Shown here: piece after piece, positions 37,801-49,800 of the stretch | How the letters are laid out: every line of letters starts with the position of its first letter | How positions within the stretch are numbered: position 1 is the first letter of the stretch | Origin: Paroedura picta | Taxonomy: Eukaryota; Chordata; Lepidosauria; Squamata; Gekkonidae | NCBI RefSeq assembly: GCF_049243985.1 | Contig: NC_135386.1 | Span: forward strand, 18,692,202-18,756,201 | Reading direction: 5' to 3' | Length of the DNA stretch: 64,000 bases | Translations under genes and position numbers: made by a program | Notes under the pieces: generated by a model | The model's database searches: none | What the model saw: the letters and a program-made list of their open reading frames with translations, nothing else | Told to the model about the DNA's origin: nothing

Positions 37801-40800
37801 TCCAGGCTGAGAACCAGCCCTCTGGCAGCCGACCTCTCAGAAGGACAGACCTGAGGAGGAGGAGGAGGAGGAGGGAAGGATCCTGTTCTGGAGAATTACT
37901 GAGCACACAACGGCCCTCCTCTCAGTCCCACAGTAGCCTCCAGTTGGGGCCCATCATGACACATTTTCTCTTGGACTGTAGGACACCGCCTGAGTTCACA
38001 TGCAGCGTTCCAGGAGAGGGATTAACTTCGTTTACCAGTCAAACGTCCCTCGTTTTGAGGTCCTGGGCGTGTGGAAGGCTTGTCCAGGCACCAAGGCGCT
38101 GCGGGTGGCCAGGGGAAGAGCACCCAACTGGAAAATCAGAACCAGTTGAACTTGCTTCGTTTAAGTCCCAGAGTACACGATTCAATCACGAGTACTATTC
38201 TACTATGCTATGGTGGCGTTTCTCTCCCAGAGGTCCAGGGATCCACAAGGGCCTGCAGATGTCCATCCATCCAGCTCATATAAGTTGGTTAGCGACGGGG
38301 CAGACAGACAAAGCACATGCACACACACGCACACACCCCTTGGCTGAATTTACCACCGGCCATGGGCACCTTGCCTACAGAGCCCTTCGGAGCCAGGAAG
38401 CTCACAGGTCACCCAAGGCTGCCTTATCTTGGTCCACCAAGGTCAGCATCATCTGCTCTGATCAGAAGAGGCTCCCCAGAGTCTCCTGCGGAGGTCTTTC
38501 ACATTACCCCCTCCCCGATCCATTAGCTGGAGGGGCTGGGGACAGAACCCGGGACTTTCTGCACACACAGTGGCTGTTTCACAGCTCCACTGCCAAGATC
38601 CGAGAGAAGAGAACAGTTGACCGCCAGGCACCAAACCCCTAAGGAGCAGGACAGCTCTGGAAGCACCACCCCCCCTTTGGCTGCAAGCGCCAGCAGGAAA
38701 AGCAACACGGGAGGAAGGCTCAGGAGTGAACGGCTGCCACACAACTGGGGATCTTCACAGGGCCAGCACACAGGGGGGGGGGGGGGGGGGCTCAACTGAT
38801 TGGATTTTCTGTACAGTGACGAATGAGAAATGTGACAGCAAGAGATGTCTCCGTCCCGGCCCCTACCTGGTGGACCAAGCTCCCGTACAGATCCAGGCCC
38901 TGTCGGAGCTAGCACAGTTCCGCACGGCCTGCAAGATGGAGCTCTTCCGCCAGGCTTTTGGTTGGGGCCGATGAAACGTGAACATCCAGGTTGCCTTGGG
39001 CCCCGCCCTTCACCAACTCACCATCCGCCTGGGACTGCAGGAGACCCAAACCGCTGGCTGGCCGGTTTCAGACGGCAGGAGATCTAAAACACTAGACTGC
39101 TAGCATGGGATATTTTTAATTAGAGGTCGCCATTACCATTGTTTCAAAGTGTTTTAAATTAATTTAATTCTTTAAAATCTGTTGTATATGTATACATTAT
39201 GCTGTCCGCCGCCCAGAGCCGGCCCTACCCTGCAAGTTCTGCACCAGTTATTCCCACTGGCCTCCAGCTGCAATCCGAAGTGCCGGCTTTAAACGTCAAA
39301 AGCCTCCCGGGCAGACCTGCCAGTGGCCGTCCAAACAGCCGGCCCTGCTGGTGGTGCTGCCCTGGCATCAGCCGCAGCCACACCCGCCTTCCTGAGCCAC
39401 CGCCCTGCCCATCTGAGCGAGCCTAATGGATTTGACGGTCAAAGTGCTCCCAACTCTGGGAAAGCAACATCTACAGTGTCAGGGATGAATAAGACTCTGC
39501 TCTCAGCAGAACGCTGAGACAGAAAGACGTGGCAGGAATCACAGGCCAACACCAGACTCTCCGCTGATGAGAATTACTGGGGGGCAGCTGCTACGGTTCA
39601 CCTCCCCCCCCCCCCCGGGGACTGTAGGAAGGCTGCCCATCGCGCCTGAAGGAGCCAACCTTTGCTGAAAGACCACAGCAGCCCCGAGAGATTCTCCCGG
39701 CCCCTCTTAATCCACAAACAGCAGCAAATCAGCAGGCTGCGATTTGCCCAGGTCCGTTTCCCAAACGGTGCAACAGAAGGGAAATGGCTCAGAATCATTC
39801 TGAGGAGGAAGACTAATCAAAATGCGCTTTCACTGGGGCCTCAATGATCAGGAACGTCCCCCAGATTATTTAAAGTAAATTGAACTCATCACGTTGGAAT
39901 CTGCTTTTCTAATCTACAAGGGATTGCATTTTCCGTAAGTGGACAGTTCTCACGCTCTGCCTAGAGCACCCGAAAGCTGACTCCAGCACATGCGATGCAA
40001 TACCTGTGCAGGTGATTAAGACGACAATGCCATAAATTAGACACGTTTTAATACCTCCTTTGAAATCCTGTCTACAGGGATTATCATTCTACAAGCTCCT
40101 TTGGTTTCTTCAGACCTAAAATACAGCAGATAAGATGAGCATGGCTTATTGCTTGCATATGTTTTGTGCAACTGATACATGCATACACACAACTGTGCTA
40201 TGTGCTTGCAGGGTGTAATATAAACTGGAAGTCCAAGTAGTCAGGTTTATGGGAATTTTGGTGCTGGTGACCAAAAGAGGAGAAAGCTAAATAAGGAGGG
40301 TGTTTTTTTAAAAGCTCTCCTTTCACAGCCCTGTGCTCCAATGTGTATTTCCCCCATCATCTCTGCTAAACTAAGCATCAGCCCAAAATTTAGTATTTTA
40401 TAACAAAGCTCCAGGTTGGGGATTGTGCAGCACCCCACAGGAATAATGGAAATGTCACCGTTGCCTTATAATGGAATCTGATGAGCGTGTGGGAAAATCC
40501 TGCCAGGCTTCATGGACTTCAACAGGATGCATTTTTAACAGAACGTTCCTCAGATGCCTTCTTTTATTTATTTATTTATTTATTTAGATTTTTATACTGC
40601 CCTTCCCTACGGCTCTGGGCAGTTTACAGAAAACATTTCAGAACACTACATTTTCCTTTTGAGTAAGGAAAGGCATCCCAAGCCTTCTCCCTCCCCCAGC
40701 CACATGACCACGTGATGAACACTAGAAAGGAAGCCATCAGCTACAGAGAAAAACCCTAGGAAATAAAGGGACAGTGTTTGCATCCCACAAAGACCTACAA

Positions 40801-43800
40801 AGTTTAGTTCTCGGTGTAAGCTTCTGTGTGCCCACAAAGTTTACATCTAGAATAAAACTGGACTCAAACTCTATTCTGTTGCTTCAGACCCACACAGCGA
40901 GCCACATGAATCTACCTACGAAATTAACGTTTTTTAAAAAGCTTCTTTCGTCCTTTCCGTGTCTTCTCGGGCATGCGCAAGGCGCTCTGTAGCAATCAGA
41001 GAGTCCCTTGCTGAAGATGCCTGACATGCACCATACAGAACCATTTCGTGTGGCCAGACTAAAGAATTTCGTGCCACTAACTCCTTTCCAGAGAAGAAAC
41101 TGACCGGCACTAGCTGGAATTATTGATAGCACTGAGAATAGAGAATCCGAAGACAACGCTGGCACTCCAACAGCAATGGTTATTAACTCATGATGTACAT
41201 TTTATTTATTATATATTTCTATACCACCATCCCGAGGCTCAGGGCGGTTCACATAAGACTTAGCGGAATAGGGAACAGTATGGATAACTCAGTAGCTATA
41301 AAGGGAAACAGTACATAACAACAGAATATGATCTCTAGCTTACTTCATAAACCTCTAGCCAAAAGCTCCTGGTTAATGTGGGTCGGGGGGGGGCACTACT
41401 AGAGAGGTGACCACTCAGGGAGGGAAACACAGAAACACTCCTGCAAAAAACAGGTTGTCCCCATTTTGACTCTTTTGTTCTCCACCATTTTTCCAATGGA
41501 ATACCTGTAAATTTGGGAGGCTCTCGAAGGGCAGAAAAACTTCTGTAAAATATTTGTCTGTCCGGAGGGGGACGTTATTATCTACTTAAAACGTGCAGTA
41601 TGAAGATTTATCTAAGACAAGTCTACACCAGCCACTGTTTTAAGGTGACCAATTTGTGTTCACAGTAAAAATGCCACAATATACAAGACTAGTTTCAAAG
41701 CCCCTTTATAAAAAGGGGTTTTGAAAGGGGGGTTGCCTCGTGCGGCGGTCTGACGCTGCGCGAGGCGCTTCGCGCCTCCCGCAGCGTCAGACCGGCAAGG
41801 AGGGAATCCCCAGCAGCCGCGCTTCGCGCGACTGCTGGGGGTTCCCTCGGGCGGCGGTCTGACGCTGCGCGAGGCGCTTCGCGCCTCCCGCAGCGTCAGA
41901 CCGGGAGCAACTGCGAGCCGCGCTGCGCGCGGCTCGCAGTTGCTCAGCCTGGGAATCGGAGGGACCAATCGGCAGGCGCTTCGCGCCTGCCGATTGGTCC
42001 CTCCGATTGTCTGTCGTGAGGAAGGGTCCAACCCGGACCCTTCCTCATCACGGACAAAGCCCACCTCTAGGGGGCTTAACGAATTATATAGTCCGTGGCG
42101 CCCGTGGCGCCACGGGCTGTTTAAAGATGGTAAATATAAATACTGAACTCTTGGAAGTTTTCAGTGTGCGGAGGTTTGACTTGATAGCCAGATATGCTGC
42201 TAGCTCTTCCGCGTGGCTTTTTCTGCGCAAATACCCGTCTGATTACAAAAAACTATTCTCTATTTTCAACTCCTCCCTCCCTCTTGGAAAACTAAGCTTG
42301 CACAGCTCCTCTCTCCATCCCAAGAATTTGAATGTTATTAAAAAACACCAAACGTCAGCACGGTATATGCAAAGTCATAAATCAGAAGTAGTCAAACTGT
42401 GGCCCTCCATATGTCCATGGACTACAATTCCCATGAGCCCCTGCCAGCATTTGCGGAGGGCCGCTGTTTGACTACCCCTGTATAAACTTAGGTTGCTCAG
42501 GAAGTAAAACTAGGCCTGATAAATGCAGTGCTTTCTTTATTTTCATTTCCCCCCAATGCCTATTTTTTCCTCCATGGGAGAGGCTGTTTTTACTCCATGA
42601 CATCAAAAATTCCAGAAATTTTACATCCCTGGCCCCTCCTGCCAGCTTGGTATTCCAGACATTTCCCAGTGACATCTTCCGGCTAAATAAACGGCATTCC
42701 GGCGGCCTTCTCCCCGTGTGTGAACTGTGGCATTTGTTTACGTCCCCCTCCGCTGCCTCCTCCTGCCGGCTGGCTGGCCCAGACTTGTCTCAGGGCAGTG
42801 CCAGGGCGGCTTCTGCCAAGAAACACTGGCACACTTTTCAAACCACACAAGCAAACTGCCTGGACTCCCAAAGGTGGCACGTGCCCAGCCCTGCCCTTAC
42901 CACCTGTGGACGGCCACGTGAGCAGAGGAGGCACTTCCGCCCTGGCCCCAGACACGCCTCTTCCCTCACCACGACCACGCTGGCAGCCAGGCCTAACTTT
43001 CCACTACAGGCACAGCCACCACCTTAGAGACGAGGAAGAGGAGGAGGAGGAGGGGGTCCCTCCTACAGGACCCGAGGGCAGCAGAGAGCCGCAGGAAGAC
43101 AGAGGGGCGGAAGAGGAAGCACAGCGTTGCTAGCAGGGCTCGCAGAAGCCCCCAAGGACTGCAAAGGGAATAACAGCAGCACACCAACTCTGATTCCCTC
43201 TTAATGGCAACGGAGGATTTGTCACCTCCACACCGTTTTTTTCAGAACGGCAAACTGGACATGCTGGCCCAAGACCCTGCCCCCTAAAACAAGAGCCCCG
43301 CAAAAAGGTCAGCCCCAGAACTGCAACCCTGATGTCCAAGCAGCCGGGGTCAGTCTATTCCAGCACCTGGTTCACAGAGCAAGCTTAAGGCCAGGTCCAG
43401 AGGCCAGTCTGCCTTCTGCTGGTCCGCCCACCCACTCCCCCTCAATGTGGGGGGGGGGCTTGGAGACCTCAAGGCGGACTGCCACTGAGAGCCTTCTCCT
43501 ACTCTGCAAAAAGGATTAATCCCCTTTTAAAGCCGTCTGAATTGGCAGCCATGTCCACCCGCTAACAACCTCCTCCTCCTCCGTGCCTGGCATCTGCCTC
43601 CTAGTTCCACTGGAGGCCCAATGGGAGAAGAGGGAGAAAAACCCGACAGAGAACCCTCTCTTCCCATGCTCCCCCCCCCCACCCGGCCTCCTTCCTTCTC
43701 TAAACCAGAAAGCTCAAGCTCCTTCCCATTCTCACCATTTTACTGGCCACCATTTTACTGCAGGGTTTGAAGCCTCAGCCTGGTCCTGTCTGCCCCCAAT

Positions 43801-46800
43801 TCCAGATCATTTAGGGATGAATGAATGAAACAGCAACACTCCAGCCTGACACTCCTCCCTTCCGCAAGAGCCACCCACTTCCTCCAGCTCTGCTACCTGC
43901 GGCTTCACACGAGGGCTTGCCCGCTGAGTCCACAGCTGCTAGCAAAGGACAGTGGCCGGATGGGGTGCGGATGGGGTGCGGCCTCTGGCCAGCTCTGGGG
44001 AGCACGTCTGCGGTGCTGGAATCGGGGGGGGGGGGGAGGTCAGTGGAGAGATGCCATGGCAAGAGAAACCTCTCAAGCATCGTAGGCCGAGAAGGAGGGA
44101 GCCGGGTGAGGCAAAAGACCCGGTCTTCACTCTTCACACCTTGGAGGATCCTTCTCCTGCAGGAAGTTCTACTGTGGCTCCTGACAGGGATGCGTGGGGC
44201 ATGAGGGCAAAAGGAAATGGAAGTCAATCTGCAAGTGTTTAACTCATAGTGGCCCTGTGTGCGGAGGAAGCTAATGGGGAGGCCAGGAAGGGACTCCGCG
44301 GGGCAGACGTAAGCCCGCGGAGGAGGAAACCGTCGAGAGAGGGACAGAAATCCCACAGAGGGTCCCACAGATGACGCTCTCGTGAAGTGGGAGGACAAGC
44401 TGTGGAGCTGGCGTGCACTCAACTATGTGACCGAAAAGAAGAAGGAGGTGCCCCAGGAAGCCATTGCCCTGGAAGCTCACGGAACGGCCTTAGCCCCGTG
44501 CATTCCGCAGCAAGAATTCAAGGCCAGTATTTCTTGCCGCTTGCGTCCCAAGAGTTTTTGCCTATGGCAAAATACTCCAGTTTGCAACATCTACCTTCTG
44601 ACTATGCCCAGAAGAATGTCAGCCGCATTCCTAAGATGCATGGCTGGGCTGTGTCAAGAGCGTAATTAGCTAGGTAATGCTGATGAGAGACACAGCATCT
44701 CATTTACAATGCTGAAGGGAAAAGGTGCAAATCCGACTGGAATTCACTGTGTTCTTTGATACGATAAATCCTTGAGGAAATAGATTTTAATTGCAGCGGG
44801 GAAAGGCGCTGAAAATTCGGATTCTGGTGCGGACGATCTTTGTTCACTCCATTCTCTGGAAACAGATGCTGCAGAAGCTTTCTGGGGTTTATACCCAGTA
44901 AATTTTATCTATGAATGTTTGGAGAGCACTCTCAATGTACGGATGTTCCTTGAAACAGGAATTCTAGGGGGGGGGATGAGCTGCAGTCCTGAAATGAGGG
45001 TAAATTACAAACTTCAGCTGCAGAGCCAATGAACAGGACCTGTGGTCTATTAGAAAGATTATTAATATGACCTTCTATGCCCTTCATGGCAAAAACCCTT
45101 TCAGAACGAGTGAAAAAATCGTCATGTCGTGTTGAAATGGCTAATCTCACAAGAGGTCCAACTCTATGATTCTAAGGCAGATATAAGAACATGCAGGATG
45201 GCTATTGGTTCACGCAGATATTTGTCTTTCGTGCTGCACATTTTAGTTCAGTAATGAAATTCACTTGAAGAAAAAGCTAACGGTTACTGGCCAGTCAGAC
45301 CAGGGGGAAATATTCTTACGCATCTGGAAAAGAAGAGAGCTGCCTGGGCCAGAGACTGAAGCAAAAAAAACCCTCTTTAAGCTGGTTTCTTAAAAAGACC
45401 AAGAGAATTTTCTTTGAATGCAAAGAAAAAAGGTCAGCAAAGGGCTTTCTTGTTTGATATTTGGGATGTGCTTCTCAAGCTCTGCCGCTCAGAAGACCTG
45501 AGCCCCAACCCACAATTCAGCAAAAGGAGAACATTCCAGAAGAATTAAAGCATCCCAGGAGGAGAGCCGACCTTGGCCTCTCGTGTGTGGGAGGAGAGGA
45601 ACCGAGAGCGAGCGTGGAGCACCCGCTGTGGCTTCTCAGTTAGCTGGAAGCACCCTCAATTCATGGCCCCTCTTAAAGTGTGGGCTTTGGCATTACCCCC
45701 TCGGCCTGATACAGAAAGGAGTCCATGAATCAGAACGGGCCATTACCCCTCTTCTCTAGAGCTTTCAAAAACACCCGTCAAGAGATTTCCTTGTGGGCAG
45801 GAATGAATTCCAAGGGAACGCCCATGAGGACTAACAAGGAAAGTTTCACAGACTCCTACTTTGCCACAGGAAAAGGGAGTTGCATGTTTTTGCAACTGTG
45901 TGTTCTGGCAAGCTGTGGCCCATGCGCAGGCTCTACACGCACCCCAGGCCTACACATACACTGGGGAACAAACAACATCTAATCCAGCTTTTTAAAATTA
46001 ATGTTCAAATCTAACCCACTACTGGTGCCAGCGTGCAAAATCTCTTTCCAGTCTAGCTATAAAATTAACAAAGCGAGACAGAATCGACGCTTTCCTCGGA
46101 GAAGGAAAGCCAACAGAGTTTCTAGCAGGCAGGTATACACACACCTGAGTCTTAGCAGGGATGGAATGCTTCCCCAATCAACGGAGGTGTTATGAGTCCC
46201 TGATTCAGGAGCCTCGCTTGACAGTCCAGAGAACCTATATTTGATTTTACGGACAGAACCACAGTATCGATGCAGAGGTCTGGTACTATAACCAGGGGAC
46301 AGATTCAGGCCATGTGGGTCTGAAGCAAAGTTTGAGGCCAGTGGCACCTTTAGGACCAATTTGAATTTGTTACATGCACTTTTAATTTGCTGCCCTGCGA
46401 CTCATACGGGCAAGTCTTAACTCATTCCCCCAAGAATAGCATTCCATTTAAGCTACCTGTTTTGTTCTGGCCAGATAAAAGTTGTGCAACGTCACTACGA
46501 AAAGGAAATCAGTAAACAATAGAGAGGCAGTTTCTTGGAAGGCAGCTAGGGCCCTCAACGGAGCACAGGCTGCCATGGCCCCCCTAAGCAACGGCCCTCC
46601 GTGGGCAATAGGGCAGTGTGATTTGGCAACTCAAATAAATTGAGGAAAATGTAGCTAAGAATCTTCGAGGAATCGAAAGGACAGCTCAATGTCCCCCAGA
46701 GTCAGACGTGTGTCCTATAAAAACAATGCCTGGGTGTCAAGTCTGAAGAATGAAAATGAGAGCAGATGTTTGGATCAATACACCCCATAGAAACGCAACC

Positions 46801-49800
46801 CAGGATGGGAAGTTGAGGATGGGGCCAGGCCAGCCCACCAGGACAGGTCTTGCAGGTGACCGTAAGGACCTTCTGCTGCCCACGGTGAATAATGCTGTCG
46901 TCAGCCGCCCTTCTTCCAAGCAGAGCTAAAGACTTAGCAAGTGCAGAGAAGCCACCGGTGCCCTATCCGAATATTCTGGCATTTGGAACGAGACCGGCCC
47001 CCGTCAACGCCACGGCTCTGAATAGCTCTCCCACCTCCAGGACCTCCAGCCCTACTTGTGACCCGAGGAAGGGAGCTCTCGCTCTCAAAAGCTTCTCTCC
47101 CTAAAGTCTTGTTGGCCTCAGATGCTACCGGCTTGAAGCGAGCTGTTCTACTGCGGACAAAGCTCAGCAACCCTCTGCAACAATCCCCTTGCCTCAAATC
47201 TTTGCTTTGTTTACCTGCTTCAAAGAAGGGCCAGTCTTTCAGCTGAGGACCTTACGGGGCCAGCAATCCCTGAATGGCCACGGAGTAAATGAAACGTAAG
47301 GAAGAGCATTTCATTGTGCTGACATGCCCTGATCGTAACGCATGTGCCCTGGCCACATGGCAGAAACAAGCCGCATGGGAACAGAGCAACTGCTGGGGTC
47401 AGCACATCTCCACATGGTGCGGGTGGATGGCCACGTCTCCAGCCAAAGTGTGTCCTTGAGGAGCCGTGGAAGTGCAAAGAGAACATGCACCAGAAGCAAA
47501 GTCTGCTCCCATCGGAGACACCAGACGCTGCAAGGGGCAAACGCAGCTCCAGCTCCCAACTCCACCAGGGAATTTCCCAGGCAAGGAATGGGCTGATCCG
47601 GGCTCAGCTCAGGGGGTGCCTTTGGGCTACCCTACTTTGAAAGCTCTTCTTAGGACCTGCTGCTCACCCCTTTTAGGACCCCTTAAAGTTCTTATGGCTT
47701 CTGCAAATTGTGCTATTTGACTTCAGACCACCTCAAGCAAGTCTCAGGGGAGGCACAACATTTCTAAAGCAGAACTCCGTACAGCTGTGTGAAATGGGGA
47801 TGGGTCCCTCGGCGCTCCTTGAAAGATAAGTGGGATTAGCAGGCACCAGACAAGTGGACTGACCTCTCCGCGTCTTCTCGGGTCTGAACAGGCTGAAGAG
47901 ATCTTGGGGGTGGCAGTGGAAAAAGGAAGTGAAAAATGGTGACCCAGCCTCCATGCTAGGAATTATTAGGAAAGGCACTGAAAATAAAGGAGCCAATACT
48001 GACCCGACCCCCCCCCCCCAACACACACAAGAACAACCTTGTGTGCCGTTCTGGCCATGGTATCTCAAAAGGGACATTGCAAAGCTGGAAAAAGCAGAGA
48101 GTAGGGAGCCCAGGTGTGTTAGAGACGGGGGCATACTTCCTGGGAGAAAAGGCTGGACAGCCTGCAGCATTTCCCTCTACAGAAAAAGACAGAGGGAGAC
48201 AGAGGCAGTGAGGCCTGGGGCAGAGAACATAGATTGAGCTTCCCCACTCCCTGACAATATGGCAACCAACAACGTTTTTCAGAAATAGGGTTGGGGTGAC
48301 ACGTCATACTTCTTTACTCAGTGAATTGTAGTGGTCACTGCCAGAGGATGCAGGGATGGGGGCAGGTAAAGATTAAACTGGGCTACACGGATTCACGGAG
48401 GCGACTGGCCACGGTGAGTCAAGGGAACCTCCACAGTCAGAGGCAAGAAGCCTCTGAAAATCTGGGCCAGGAAGCAGCACGGTGGGGGGACGGCCTTGGC
48501 TTCTCTGCCCGGCAGGTCAGCTGCCACGTGGGACAGAACGTGGACTAGATGCAGGCCCCACCTCTGTTCCACTTCTGCCCACACGGGACTCAAATTCACC
48601 ACTGCCTCTCACAAAACAGAAACCCATTTTTATTTTGCATGTTTTTCCAGGCCTGCCCTTCGTCCGAGGGATCCTCTGCCCAACTGCTGACTGCTTGATT
48701 TACTCTAAAGTAAAAGCTAGGCTGAAGCCACTCGGCTTAAGCGACAGTTGTTACACAAGAAGTGGAATTGCGTGGCTTGCAGGGTGACAGGCGCATACTC
48801 CCCACCTCCCACGCCAGGCAATTTGTTTATCCTGCCACAGTCTCATCTTCGAAAGGTACACCCTCAAATTGTTGCACAAACCCTTCGAAACACGTCCTTC
48901 CCTATCCCTCCTCACTTGTTTTCCCATCTCAATCATAATGGGAGGTCTCATTTTTAACAAAATAGGTGTGAGACATCTGTTTACTTCATGTAGGGCAGGC
49001 TTGCCCAATTCCCACAGCCAGCGACAAGAGATTCTCAAGCAATCCATGCACTGAATGCAATCCATGCATTCTCCATGCACTGGAGAGGAGCAAGGAAGGA
49101 CAAACGTGGGGCTTGTCAAAGCAGATGTGCCAAAAATGACCACCCTAGGTCAGTTGGGGAAGGGATGCGAGGCAGGACACTGACTGATTTGTACTATGGG
49201 ATGGAGCAGGACTCTGTTCAGGAGTCTTAACTCCTAAGTGTCCAAGTGAAACGCTAACGACCATTCTACTTTTTAACATTAATGCTTATCCATTATATGA
49301 GGGCTGGCCAAACTATCCATGGACTACAATTCCCATGAGCCCCTGCCAACAGCATGCCTCCTCAAAAGGAATGACAGTATCACCGCTAATAGCCTAATTT
49401 CCCCCCAATGCTCAAATACCTTTATTTTGGTTTGGTTTTTAACCAAAATCAAATAGCACAAATAGGATATACTCCAAAGTACATCTGTTGATCTGGAACA
49501 CATTTCGGAACCAAAAGAATGTACAGTATTTTAGGGAGAGCTGCTTTCAATTCAAACATGGCGAGTGCCAAGGACGCTTATCTTGCTATTGGAAAACCAC
49601 CCAATCGCCTCCTGGGACCCACTTGGTCCAGGGAGCTCCCAAAACCACTTGGTACGTTGGTTTAGATTGTGCCCTTGGCACTCACTAAAACACTGAACAG
49701 GACTGTAACACAGATTACCTTTCTGCTCTCCTGCAGACCCTCAGTTATTCTTAGCATGACTTTTGTGCTGCCCCCATCCTGAGCAACCCAGGCAGAAGAT

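Noticed and set aside
37755-38642. A 295-codon plus-strand open frame
   Set aside because: Its second half is the reverse of a tRNA-derived SINE, the rest has no recognised similarity, and it lies antisense in a UACA intron.
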